From Roseomonas fluvialis (GTDB taxonomy: Bacteria; Pseudomonadota; Alphaproteobacteria; Acetobacterales; Acetobacteraceae): DNA of 64,000 nucleotides. Under the pieces are notes generated by a model, which saw nothing but the letters and a program-made list of their open reading frames with translations, was not told the origin of the DNA and made no database searches. Position 1 is the first letter of the stretch. Every line of letters starts with the position of its first letter. Position numbers and translations under genes: made by a program. The stretch spans positions 3,621,001 to 3,685,000 of the forward strand of contig NZ_AP025637.1 of the NCBI RefSeq assembly GCF_022846615.1. The letters run 5' to 3'. Positions 46,125 through 54,390 of this stretch are shown in pieces.

Positions 46125-46943
46125 ATGACCGTCCGCCGCCGCGCCATCGTCGCGCTAGCCCTGCTGTCCGCCGCGCCGCTGGCCGCCGCGGAGGAGGACC
46201 TCGTGCGCGGCCCGACCCGCCCGCAGCGGCTGGCGACGCTCGGGCCGCAAAGCGACGGCGTGGTACGGGAAGTCCTGGTCGCCGAAGGCGCGGCCGTGCG
46301 CGAGGGCGATGTCCTGCTGCGCCTCGATGATGCGGTGCAGACCGCGCGCATCGGCCTGGCCCGCGCCGCCGCCGAGGCCGATGCCGACCTCCGCCAGGCG
46401 CAGGTGCAGCATCAGGAGGCGCAGGCCGTCCTGGCCCGCACCCAGCAGGCCGCCGGGCGCGGTGCCGCGACCGACTGGGAACTGCGCCAGGCGCGGGCCC
46501 GGGTGGACATCTCCGCTGCGCAGTCCGATGCGGCCAGCGAGCGGCGGCGGGTCGAGCAGCGGCGGCTCGAGCTCGAACTCGCCCAGCAGGACCAGCTTGT
46601 CATCCGTGCGCCCTTCGACGGGGTGGTGACGCGGCTCGACACCGTGCCGGGTGCGACGCTGACGCGCGCCGACCGGCCGGTCACCGTGGCCGACCTGTCG
46701 GTGCTGGAGGCGGTGCTGTACGTGCCCGCGCAGGCCTGGAAGGCGCTGCGGGTCGGCGCTGCCTATCCGCTGCTGCTCTCGGAACCCGTCGGACGCGCCA
46801 TGGAGGCGCGGCTGCGCCACATGGACCCGGTGATGGATGCTGCATCGGGCCGCTTCCGGGCGGTCTTCACCATCGCCAATGAGGGCATCGCGGTGCCGGC
46901 GGGGCTTGAGGCCGCGCTCGACCTCGGCGCCATCCTGCCATGA
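46125..46943 (+). CDS. HlyD/RND-type periplasmic adaptor
   Basis: 272 residues. The signal peptide is residues 1-22 (R-R-R-A-I-V-A-L-A-L to A-A-A-E). A lipoyl half G-V-V-R-E-V-L-V-A-E-G-A-A-V (about 45-58) is followed by an alpha-hairpin (about 75-155). The second lipoyl half I-R-A-P-F-D-G-V-V follows, and then a beta-barrel. Membrane-fusion proteins link inner-membrane parts to TolC. It begins 10 bp after the M50 fusion gene and its stop overlaps the next gene by 4 bp. No inner-membrane RND or ABC pump gene is adjacent. Confidence 0.85.
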   Translation: MTVRRRAIVALALLSAAPLAAAEEDLVRGPTRPQRLATLGPQSDGVVREVLVAEGAAVREGDVLLRLDDAVQTARIGLARAAAEADADLRQAQVQHQEAQAVLARTQQAAGRGAATDWELRQARARVDISAAQSDAASERRRVEQRRLELELAQQDQLVIRAPFDGVVTRLDTVPGATLTRADRPVTVADLSVLEAVLYVPAQAWKALRVGAAYPLLLSEPVGRAMEARLRHMDPVMDAASGRFRAVFTIANEGIAVPAGLEAALDLGAILP

Positions 46944-48667
46944 ACGCGCCCGCGCTGCGCACCGCCGATCCGCTGAGCGAGCGCCTCGCACGGCTGCGTG
47001 CGCGGCGGCGCGACGCCGGCTGGGCGACCGACATGCTGGAACTCGGCCGCGAACTCACGATGGCCGAGGCCGGCGCGGTCCTGGCCCGCGGCACCGAGGG
47101 CTGGAGCGCGATTGCGCCCGAATCCGACCAGGCGGCGCCGGAGGCCTGGGCCGCACTGGCCGACACCGCGGCATCCGGGCGCGGGATCGCTGCTTCGGCG
47201 GTCGGGCGTGAGGGGCGCTGGGTCTTCGCCGCCTCCGCCGGGCCGGCCGAAGGCCCGGGCGCTCCACCGCGGCCGGCCGTGCTGGTGCTGGAGGTTTCCT
47301 CCGCCCTGCCCATGGACCTGGTTCTCACGCGCGAGCGCATGGCGTTCCTGGGCGCCCTGGCCGAGGCCGGCGCGGTCGAGGCGGCGATGCAGGCGCGCGC
47401 GCCACAAGCGCTGGCCGCCATGGCCGCCGAGGCCATGCTGCGCGCGCCCGACCGCGCGGACGGGCTGCACGACGCGGCGGCGCTGCTGCTCACGGCCGGC
47501 CTCGCGGGGGCGGAGCGTGTCGCGCTCGTGCTGCCGCGGCGGCGCATCCTGGGCCTGTCCGACCAGCGCCAGGTCGACACGGGCGCCGAGCTGCCGCGGC
47601 TGCTGTTCGCGCTGGCCGAGGAGGCGATGGATCGCGGCGCGCCGCATCTCAGCCTGCCCGGCGAGGCCCAGACGCCCTCCGAGCGCGCGCTGGGCGAAGC
47701 CTTCGGCCCGCGCACCCTGCTATCGGTGCCGTCGGGCCGGGCGGTGGTGGTCGTCACCTTCCCGCCCGGCGTGACCGTGGCCGAGGATGCCGGTGCGCGG
47801 CTGCTGCCGGTGGCGGTGCTGTTCGGCGCGGTGGCGGAAGGCCCCCCGCGACGGCGCGGACCCAATCGCCGGCTGGTGGTTGCCGGCGCGGCGGCGGCGA
47901 TCATCGCGCTGCTCGCGGTGCTGCCGCGCGCCGCGGTGGTCGAGGCGCCCGTGGTGCTTCGGCCGGAACGGGCGCAGGTGGTCACGGCACCCTTCGATGG
48001 TTTGCTTGAAGCCTCGACCGTGCAGCCGGGCGATGCGGTGGTGGCGCGGCAGACGCCGATCGCGCGGCTGGCGACACGGGAGGTTGAGTTGGAACTGGCC
48101 GCTGCGCGCGCGCGCGCGGCGAACGACCTGCGCGATGCTTCGGTGGCGCGCGCCGGCGGGCAACCGGCCCAGGAACAGATCTCCCTGCTCGCGGCGCGCC
48201 GGGCGGAGGCGCAGGTGGCGCTGCTCGAGCACCGCCTGCAGCTGGCCGATATCCGCGCGCCGGCCGATGGTGTGATCATCGCCGGCGACCTGCGGCGCAG
48301 CCTCGGCCAGCCGTTGTCGCGCGGGCAGGTGTTGTTCGAGATCGCGCTGGCCGGCCCGCTGCGCGCCGAGGCGCTGGTCTTGGACGAGGACAGCACCAGG
48401 CTGCGCGAGGGCCAGCGGCTGCGCTTCGCCACCGCTGCCGAGCCGGGCCGCACGCGTGACGCGGTCGTCGAGCGCATCCGCCCGATGGCCGAGGTGGTTG
48501 AGGGCCGAAACGTCTTCCGCGTGATCGCCCGCATCGAGGATGCGCAGGACGACGACCTGCGCCCGGGGATGGAAGGCTGGGCACGCATCGAGACCGGCCG
48601 GACGACCTGGCTGATGGCGCTATTGCGCGACCCCATCCGCTGGGTGCGGCGACGCTTCTGGATCTGA
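46940..48667 (+). CDS. Cytoplasmic (GAF-like) region fused to HlyD-type adaptor
   Basis: 575 residues. Residues 1-300 lack a signal peptide and form an alpha/beta region, probably GAF-like, with L-L-T-A-G-L-A-G-A-E-R-V-A-L-V-L near 183-199. A membrane segment at about 311-329 follows the basic R-R-R-G-P-N-R-R. Residues 335-575 are a HlyD adaptor: lipoyl half F-D-G-L-L-E-A-S-T, short hairpin with the A-R-A-R-A-A-N-D-L-R coil, second lipoyl half I-R-A-P-A-D-G-V-I, and a barrel domain. The protein would span the inner membrane with a cytoplasmic sensory or substrate-binding head. It ends the operon; the ATG overlaps the previous stop. Confidence 0.75.
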   Translation: MNAPALRTADPLSERLARLRARRRDAGWATDMLELGRELTMAEAGAVLARGTEGWSAIAPESDQAAPEAWAALADTAASGRGIAASAVGREGRWVFAASAGPAEGPGAPPRPAVLVLEVSSALPMDLVLTRERMAFLGALAEAGAVEAAMQARAPQALAAMAAEAMLRAPDRADGLHDAAALLLTAGLAGAERVALVLPRRRILGLSDQRQVDTGAELPRLLFALAEEAMDRGAPHLSLPGEAQTPSERALGEAFGPRTLLSVPSGRAVVVVTFPPGVTVAEDAGARLLPVAVLFGAVAEGPPRRRGPNRRLVVAGAAAAIIALLAVLPRAAVVEAPVVLRPERAQVVTAPFDGLLEASTVQPGDAVVARQTPIARLATREVELELAAARARAANDLRDASVARAGGQPAQEQISLLAARRAEAQVALLEHRLQLADIRAPADGVIIAGDLRRSLGQPLSRGQVLFEIALAGPLRAEALVLDEDSTRLREGQRLRFATAAEPGRTRDAVVERIRPMAEVVEGRNVFRVIARIEDAQDDDLRPGMEGWARIETGRTTWLMALLRDPIRWVRRRFWI

Positions 48668-48753
48668 CGCCCCGGCGCCGGCGAAGCGCGCGTGAGGAAC
48701 ACATTTACGATTTTCCCGGAGACTGAGGCTCGCTCAGCCCGGGACCCATCCGC

Positions 48754-49416
48754 ATGATCCGCGCTTTCGGCAGTGCCCTGTCCGCCTTGCTGGTCTGCGC
48801 CTGTGCCGGCGGGATGCCGGCGGAGGATCCGGCCCGTGCCGCGTCGGCCGCGGCTGCGCTGCACTGGACGGTCGAGACCGCCGACGGGCGCCTGCTGGGT
48901 TCAGCCACGGTGATCGCCGCGGGACAGGTCGTGACGAATGCCCATGTGGTGGCCGCCGCGCGCCATGCCTCGATGCGCATCCGCAGCGGCGGGGAGATCC
49001 ATGCCGTCCGCAGGGTGGGCATCGCGAACTCGGCGGACATCGCGCTGCTCGGTATCGACGGGTTGACGGTTGCGCCACCGACACCCCGTCGCGCCCCGCC
49101 CGATGCCACCGATCGCGTGTTCGCGGTCGGCAGCACCGGCGATGGCGTCTGGTCGGTCAGTGGCGAAGTGCTTCCGGCGGCCGCTGCGCGACCCTTCGGT
49201 ACGGACCTCATCGCGGCGAGGCTTCCGGTTGCACGGGGCTTCTCCGGCGGCCCGGTGGTCGATGCGCAGGGACGGCTGGTCGGCGTGGTGATGGCGGCGG
49301 TCGCGGACAATCTCAGCGTGGCGCGACGGCTCTCCGCCACGGGCGCGGCCGGTGGCATGATGCCGTCACTGACCTTGATCGTGCCGGTGGACGAGATCGA
49401 ACGGGCGCGGTGGTGA
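48754..49416 (+). CDS. Trypsin-like serine protease, likely lipoprotein
   Basis: 220 residues, one protease domain and no PDZ domain. The catalytic residues fit His64 (T-N-A-H-V-V), Asp95 (A-D-I-A-L-L) and Ser164 (G-F-S-G-G-P-V). The N-terminus is a signal peptide, and V-C-A-C at 14-17 gives a possible lipobox (Cys17). It lies 86 bp after the export operon, with its own possible promoter. It may process cell-surface proteins, possibly the giant one, but it could equally be an independent periplasmic protease. Confidence 0.8.
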   Translation: MIRAFGSALSALLVCACAGGMPAEDPARAASAAAALHWTVETADGRLLGSATVIAAGQVVTNAHVVAAARHASMRIRSGGEIHAVRRVGIANSADIALLGIDGLTVAPPTPRRAPPDATDRVFAVGSTGDGVWSVSGEVLPAAAARPFGTDLIAARLPVARGFSGGPVVDAQGRLVGVVMAAVADNLSVARRLSATGAAGGMMPSLTLIVPVDEIERARW

Positions 49417-49545
49417 GGCACCCTGGTTTCGTCGAGATGTCGCCCTGACCGTTCAATACGGGTGTCTGGCGAACCAGATCGCAGTGGTGGGTCGCCGCCC
49501 GGCCATGCTGCAATGGTGGGCGGGCCAATCGGCGCCGCAACCGGC

Positions 49546-49563
49546 GCGGGCCGTCCGGCCCGC
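49546..49563. terminator. Hairpin between convergent serine protease and phnW genes
   Basis: Perfect 7-bp stem GCGGGCC / GGCCCGC with a 4-nt loop inside the 216-bp gap between the two convergent genes. It would work in either direction but has no T-run. Confidence 0.45.
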
Positions 49564-49632
49564 ATGATCGAGCATCTTCAACGTTCAAGCGACGTGGGCT
49601 GAGGGTGCGAAGCCCCTCTCGGGCAGCGCGCC

Positions 49633-50739
49633 CTACGCCGCCTTTGCCAGCATGTCGTCCAAGGTCGCGCCGATCGCCGCCACCGCGCGGCGGATGTCGT
49701 CGGTGGTGATGGCGCCGATCGCGCCGATGCGCAGCGTGGGCGCGCTTGTGTTGTAGAAGTTGCTGATCAGCACGCCGCGGCGCTTCAGCGCCTCGACGAA
49801 GGTCATCAGGTCGAAGCGCGGGTCGGAGGGCTGGTGGACGGTGACGATGACCGGGCCCTGGTGCTGCTTCTCGAGGTACGGGCGCAGTCCGATCGCTGCC
49901 AGGCCGTCGTAGAGCGCATCGGCATTGGCGCGGTAGCGGGCGTATCGCGCGGGCTGGCCGCCCTCGGCCTCATACAGGTCGAGCGCAACGTCGAAGGCCG
50001 CGATCGCCTGCACCGGCGGGGTGAAGCGGATGGAGCCCCAGCCCGATCGCTTCGCGTTGGCCAGCACATCGGACAGGTCGAGCGACCAGGATTGCGCATG
50101 GCCGGCGCAGGCTTCCGCGCGGTCCATCCGCGCCACCGCGAAGCCCATGCCGGGCATGCCTTCCAGGCACTTGCCGGACGTGAAGACCAGCACGTCGCAT
50201 TCCGGGTGTTCATCGAGCCGGAAGGGCAGCACCCCGAAGGCCGAGACCGCGTCCAGGATCATCCGGCGCCCGAGGCCGCGGACGGCGCGGCCGATGCCGT
50301 CGGCGTCGTTGACGATGCCGGAACCGGTCTCGTTGAAGACAAAGGCGACATGGCCGATGGACGTATCGGCCTCGAGGACCGGCACGATGTCTGCCGCAGT
50401 CGCGCCGCGCGTGTCGGGCAGGTCGAGCGGCACAACCTCGCGCCCGGCCTCACGCGCCAGGCGCGCCATGCGCGTGGCATAGGCGCCGTTCATCGGGATC
50501 AGCACCTTGCCGCCCGGCACGACGAAGGTGCGCAGCGCGGCCTCGGTCACGAAATGGCCGGCGCCCTGCAGCGGCAGTGTGGCGTGCACGCCGGGCGTCC
50601 CGCCGGCGACCCCCACGATGCGTTCGCGGATGCGGGCATAGACGGCCTGGAAGTCGCGGTCCCAGGGCGCGATGTCCTGCGCCATGGCGGCGCGGACCTC
50701 GGGCCTGGTCTGCACGGGTCCGGGGATGAGAAGGAGCAT
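49633..50739 (-). CDS. phnW: PhnW-like 2-aminoethylphosphonate-pyruvate aminotransferase
   Basis: 368 residues, aminotransferase class V. The start L-L-L-I-P-G-P-V-Q-T-R-P-E-V is the usual phosphate-binding beginning. The schiff-base Lys is Lys190 (S-G-K-C-L-E-G-M-P-G-M-G-F), preceded by Asp163 of D-A-V-S-A-F-G. The motif A-P-W-D-R-D-F fits PhnW better than alanine-glyoxylate aminotransferase. PhnW turns 2-aminoethylphosphonate plus pyruvate into phosphonoacetaldehyde and alanine. No PhnX, PhnY or phosphonate ABC genes are adjacent, so the substrate is not proved. EC 2.6.1.37 if correct. Start chosen at the ATG after A-A-G-G-A-G; the open frame extends further. Confidence 0.75.
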   Translation of the reverse strand: MLLLIPGPVQTRPEVRAAMAQDIAPWDRDFQAVYARIRERIVGVAGGTPGVHATLPLQGAGHFVTEAALRTFVVPGGKVLIPMNGAYATRMARLAREAGREVVPLDLPDTRGATAADIVPVLEADTSIGHVAFVFNETGSGIVNDADGIGRAVRGLGRRMILDAVSAFGVLPFRLDEHPECDVLVFTSGKCLEGMPGMGFAVARMDRAEACAGHAQSWSLDLSDVLANAKRSGWGSIRFTPPVQAIAAFDVALDLYEAEGGQPARYARYRANADALYDGLAAIGLRPYLEKQHQGPVIVTVHQPSDPRFDLMTFVEALKRRGVLISNFYNTSAPTLRIGAIGAITTDDIRRAVAAIGATLDDMLAKAA

Positions 50740-50826
50740 GGCGGGCCGTTCAAGCAAGGGATCGCGCCTTCTGCCCCGCATCGCCGCGCCGGCGCAAGCC
50801 GCTCGGCACCACACGCCAGCCGCGAC

Positions 50827-50922
50827 CCACGCGTTCAGCGCCGCGGATCAGCCGCGGCCCACGGGTTCAGCGCCGCGTATCAGCCGCGGCCCACGGGTTC
50901 AGCGCCGCGTATCAGCCGCGGC
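50827..50922. repeat. 3 x 32 bp tandem repeat
   Basis: Three consecutive 32-bp units at 50827-50858, 50859-50890 and 50891-50922. The last two are identical and the first differs at two bases. Each unit contains CCGCGxATCAGCCGCGG, a partly palindromic core. The stop codon of the small gene 50899-51192 lies inside the third unit. The array is too short and unspaced to be CRISPR. Confidence 0.9.
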
Positions 50923-51192
50923 GACGCGCCCCCGCAGCCAGGCCGCCAGCGCCTCGCGCGCGTCGCCGGGTTCCGCGCGTTCCAGGAACACCGCGAGGTG
51001 GCCCGGCCGGCGGTCCGGCACCACGCGATACGCATGGGTCCAGGCGCCATGGCCGCGGTGCAGCACGACATACAGCCATGATGCCTCGACGCGCCCGGTC
51101 CGGGTCGGCCAGTCGCACATCGCCACGAACTGCGCCTGATCGGTGGGGGCCAGAAGCAGGGCAAGGTCGGGGGCGGCTGCCACGTCGCGCAT
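50899..51192 (-). CDS. Small conserved-looking protein of unknown function
   Basis: 97 residues from an ATG preceded by a strong GAGGAGGAC ribosome site. It has no signal peptide or membrane segment. The sequence is aromatic-rich (W-P-T-R-T-G-R-V, S-W-L-Y-V-V-L-H, A-W-T-H-A-Y) and looks like a single alpha/beta domain. The protein ends in A-D-T-R-R inside the tandem repeat. No family recognised. It lies between phnW and the DUF1194 gene, in the same direction as both. Confidence 0.6.
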   Translation of the reverse strand: MRDVAAAPDLALLLAPTDQAQFVAMCDWPTRTGRVEASWLYVVLHRGHGAWTHAYRVVPDRRPGHLAVFLERAEPGDAREALAAWLRGRVAAADTRR

Positions 51193-51374
51193 CTGTGTCC
51201 TCCTCGATACGGGGCGGAGACGACGCAGCGGCGCTTCCCGATTGATTGCCGGAACGGCCGCATCCCCCCTCGCGGAGGCGCCACCTTGCCCGGGAAGGCA
51301 GGTTGGCGTTGGGCGCCGGCCCAACTCCTGATGCAGGGCCGCATAGGCCACGCTGCGCGCGGAAACGCAAGCGC

Positions 51375-51995
51375 TCAGGCGATGGCAGCGCCGCTCGCCT
51401 CGCGCAGCAGCTTCTCCCGGATCGCCTGCGCGAAGGCGGCATAGTCGGGCGTGTGAAGCGCGAAGGCCCCAGGCCCGCCGATCACCTCGGCACGGTAGTG
51501 GTCGAGCAGGTCGGGTTCCTCGTTCAGCACCGCCAGGGCGTTGATCGTCACGCCGGCCCCCACGCCGATGTCGCGCACCGGCCCGGGCGGACGTCCCTGG
51601 TTGTGCCGCCCGTCTCCCGAGACATCGAGCACCAGGCGCGTCGCCTCCGCCGGGCAGGCGGCCAGCAGCGCGAGGCCGGCGGCCATGCCCTCGCCCAGCG
51701 CGGTCGCGCCGGCGGCCACCAGGCGCGGCGTGCCATCGATCGCATCCGCCAGCGCCGCCGCGGCACCCGCGCCGTCCACCCGGGTCCAGCCCACGGCCAC
51801 GTCCCGCGCGCCGATCCCCGACCACAGCAGCATCGCGATCGCGCTCGCCTGCCGCGGCCCGCCGGTCAGCGCTGCCAGAACCGAATCGTCGCGCAGCGCG
51901 GCCGCATACCCGCCCAGCATCAACCCGAACTCGTCATGGTCCACCGAGGAAGACGCATCCACGGCCAGGCACAGCGCGAGATCGACCTTCTCCAT
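51375..51995 (-). CDS. DUF1194-type von Willebrand A-like protein
   Basis: 206 residues. The metal-ion-dependent adhesion site D-A-S-S-S is at residues 13-17 in L-C-L-A-V-D-A-S-S-S-V-D, and L-V-L-D-V-S-G-D-G-R-H-N is the later DUF1194 block. Members are often exported; here no signal peptide is visible from this start, so cytoplasmic location is possible. An ATG 15 bp upstream (52010) is an alternative start; I chose the one preceded by GAGAAG. It is divergent from a Bug receptor gene, with a promoter gap of about 80 bp. Function unknown. Confidence 0.75.
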   Translation of the reverse strand: MEKVDLALCLAVDASSSVDHDEFGLMLGGYAAALRDDSVLAALTGGPRQASAIAMLLWSGIGARDVAVGWTRVDGAGAAAALADAIDGTPRLVAAGATALGEGMAAGLALLAACPAEATRLVLDVSGDGRHNQGRPPGPVRDIGVGAGVTINALAVLNEEPDLLDHYRAEVIGGPGAFALHTPDYAAFAQAIREKLLREASGAAIA

Positions 51996-52074
51996 GCCGT
52001 CTTCTCGCATGCGCGGCGCTTCCGCGCACCCGCCGTGCCGTGCACAGTGGCGCGGAACGAACGGGAGACTTCGC

Positions 52075-53040
52075 ATGCATCGCAGGCATCTACTGGGCGG
52101 CACCGCGGGCGCGCTGCTCGCCGCCCCCGCGCTGGCGCAGGGCGGCTTCCCCGCACGCAATATCCGCATGGTCGTGCCCTACCCGCCGGGCGGCGCCACC
52201 GATGCGATGTCGCGCCTGGCGGCGCAGAAGATCCAGGAGAAGCTCGGCGTCACGGTGGTGGTCGAAAACCGCTCCGGTGCCAACGGCCAGGTGGGGTCCC
52301 AGGCTGTTCTGCAGGCGGGGGCGGATGGCTACACCATCCTCGGCTCGGCCTCGATCCACGTCATGGCGCGCTCCGTGATGCGCAATGTGCCCTACGACCC
52401 GGTCGCGGATTTCGTGCCGCTGGCCCGCACCGCGCGCGGCCCGCTGGTGCTGGTGATGAGCCCGCAGCGCCCGCAGCGCGCCATTCCCGAGGTGGTCGCC
52501 GCCGCCAAGGCCGAACCCGCCCGCTGGACCTTCGCGACCTCCTCGCTCGGCTCCGCCGGCCATCTCGGGACCATCGAGTTCAACCGCGTGACGGGATCGA
52601 ACATCGAGATCGTGGGCTATCGCGGCACCGCGCCGGCGCTGACCGACGTCGCGGCCGGCAACGCGCAACTGATGTTCGACCCGGTGCTGGCCACACTGCC
52701 CATGGTGCGCGGCGGGCAGTTGCGCGGCCTGGGCATCGCGACCGCCACGCGCACGCCGCTGGCACCCGACCTGCCGACCATGGCCGAGGCCGGCCTGCCC
52801 GGCTTCGAATTCTATTCCTGGTACGGCGTCTGGGCGCCGCGCGGCGTGCCCGCCGAGATTGTCGCGCGCTACAACGCCGCGCTGGTCGAAGGCCTGCGCG
52901 AACCCGCCGTGGTCGAACGGTTGACCGGCCTTGGCTTCGAACCGGTGGCCGAGAGCGTGGCCGAGGTCGAGCGCTTCATCCAGGGCGATGTCGCGCGCAA
53001 CGTCGAACTGCTGCGCATCGCGAACTTCCAGCCGGAATGA
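52075..53040 (+). CDS. Bug-type substrate receptor coupled to sulfurtransferase
   Basis: 321 residues. Signal peptide H-R-R-H-L-L-G-G-T-A-G to A-L-A-Q, then the Bug hallmarks P-A-R-N-I-R-M-V-V-P-Y-P-P-G-G-A-T-D and V-E-N-R-S-G-A-N-G-Q-V-G-S-Q. A periplasmic solute receptor of the tripartite tricarboxylate type without adjacent TctA/B. Its stop overlaps the start of a sulfurtransferase gene (ATGA), which suggests the ligand could be a sulfur-containing compound. That is an inference only. Confidence 0.9.
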   Translation: MHRRHLLGGTAGALLAAPALAQGGFPARNIRMVVPYPPGGATDAMSRLAAQKIQEKLGVTVVVENRSGANGQVGSQAVLQAGADGYTILGSASIHVMARSVMRNVPYDPVADFVPLARTARGPLVLVMSPQRPQRAIPEVVAAAKAEPARWTFATSSLGSAGHLGTIEFNRVTGSNIEIVGYRGTAPALTDVAAGNAQLMFDPVLATLPMVRGGQLRGLGIATATRTPLAPDLPTMAEAGLPGFEFYSWYGVWAPRGVPAEIVARYNAALVEGLREPAVVERLTGLGFEPVAESVAEVERFIQGDVARNVELLRIANFQPE

Positions 53041-53897
53041 GCCTTACGGTCAGCCCCGCCGCGCTAGCGGCGGACCTGGGCACGCCCGGCCTGGTGGTGC
53101 TGGACGGCAGTGTCTTCCAGCGCCCCTCGCCCGACCTCACCACCATGCTGCAGGAAAGCGCGCGGGCGTCCTTCGAGAAGCACCGCATTCCGGGCTCGGT
53201 GCATCTCGATGCGCTGGACTGGCTGTGGGATCGCGCGCGGCCCTTCCGCTTCGCACTGCCCTCGCCCGAGGCCACGGCGGCCGCCTTCGCCGCGCATGGC
53301 GTGGGCGCGGACAGCCGCGTGGTGATCTACGACCGCGTCGGCGGCAACTGGGCCGCGCGCACCTTCTGGACGCTGCACTGGATCGGCTTCGACGATGCGC
53401 GGCTGCTTGAAGGCGGTTTCGCGGCCTGGCGCGCCGCCGGCCTGCCGGTCGAGACCGGTCCCGCTGTACCGCCCATGCCCGCCGCGCGCCCTTTCGTGCC
53501 CAGGCCCCGCGCGCGCGCCATCGCCGACCGCGCCGAGGTGCTCGCCGCGATCGCCGACCCCGCCGTTGCGGTCGTGAACGCCCTGTCGCCGGAACAGCAC
53601 GCCGGCACGGGCGGCCTGACCTACCATCGGCCCGGCCGGATCGCGGGAAGTTGCAATCTGCCCGCCGGGCGGCTCGGCGATGCGACCCTGACGACCGCCG
53701 ATGTGGCCGCGCTGGCGGCCGAGGCCGGCATCGCGCCAGGCCAGCGCGTGGTGGCCTATTGCGGCGGCGGCATCGCGGCCTCGAACCTGGTGTTCAACCT
53801 GATGCGCGCAGGCTGGACCGACCTCGCGGTCTATGACGGCAGCCTCGACGAATGGGGTCGCGACCCGTCCCTGCCGATGCAGACCGGCGCGGGGTGA
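53037..53897 (+). CDS. Rhodanese-type sulfurtransferase (two domain)
   Basis: 286 residues, two rhodanese domains. The N-terminal one (about 5-140) is the non-catalytic partner. The C-terminal one (about 160-286) has active Cys242 in C-G-G-G-I-A-A. The CGGG-I-A-A loop differs from both the mercaptopyruvate (CGSGVTA) and thiosulfate (CRKGVTA) types, so substrate is uncertain. The usual V-D-A-R of the second domain reads V-N-A-L here (about 180-183). It is cytoplasmic, and translation is coupled to the upstream Bug receptor (ATGA overlap). Confidence 0.82.
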   Translation: MSLTVSPAALAADLGTPGLVVLDGSVFQRPSPDLTTMLQESARASFEKHRIPGSVHLDALDWLWDRARPFRFALPSPEATAAAFAAHGVGADSRVVIYDRVGGNWAARTFWTLHWIGFDDARLLEGGFAAWRAAGLPVETGPAVPPMPAARPFVPRPRARAIADRAEVLAAIADPAVAVVNALSPEQHAGTGGLTYHRPGRIAGSCNLPAGRLGDATLTTADVAALAAEAGIAPGQRVVAYCGGGIAASNLVFNLMRAGWTDLAVYDGSLDEWGRDPSLPMQTGAG

Positions 53898-53967
53898 TTG
53901 CGCTGCGTCAAGGAACCGCGCCGCCCGTACGCGCTATGTGTCGGTTCAATGACGGAGGAACGGCGCC

Positions 53968-54390
53968 ATGCCCCACCGCACCCTGGGCGAGATCGTGCGC
54001 GACCAGAAGCCACTGGTCCTCGGCCCCGAGGCGACCGTCGCCGAGGCCTGCGCCGCGATGCATGCGCGCCGCGTCGGCGCCGTGCTGGTGGCGCGCGACG
54101 ACCGCCGGCTGGTCGGCATCTTCACCGGGCGTGACGCGGTGCGGCTGCTGGCAGAGGGTCTCGACGCCAAGGCCACGTCGCTCGATGCGGTGATGACGCG
54201 CGACCCCACCACGCTGGCGCCCGGCGCCGGCGCGGTGGATGCGCTGCGCCTGCTGCATGATGGCGGCTTCCGCCACCTGCCCATCGTGGCCGAGGGGCGC
54301 ATCGCCGGCATCGTCTCCCGCTACGATTTCCGCGCGCGCGAACACGCCCGCATCGACGACGAGACCGGCTTCATGGAGGCGCTGCGCTGA
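53968..54390 (+). CDS. Two-CBS-domain protein
   Basis: 140 residues, a stand-alone CBS pair. The first domain covers about 10-70 with V-A-E-A-C-A-A-M-H and L-V-G-I-F-T-G-R-D. The second (about 75-130) has A-V-M-T-R-D-P-T-T-L and G-F-R-H-L-P-I-V-A-E-G-R-I-A-G-I-V-S. CBS pairs bind adenine nucleotides. Its last 20 bp overlap the convergent permease gene. Possibly a regulator for the nearby ABC system, whose ATPase also has a CBS-like tail, but this is only by position. Confidence 0.85.
   Translation: MPHRTLGEIVRDQKPLVLGPEATVAEACAAMHARRVGAVLVARDDRRLVGIFTGRDAVRLLAEGLDAKATSLDAVMTRDPTTLAPGAGAVDALRLLHDGGFRHLPIVAEGRIAGIVSRYDFRAREHARIDDETGFMEALR

Noticed and set aside
50827-50922. CRISPR array
   Set aside because: Units follow each other directly with no spacers and only three copies exist.
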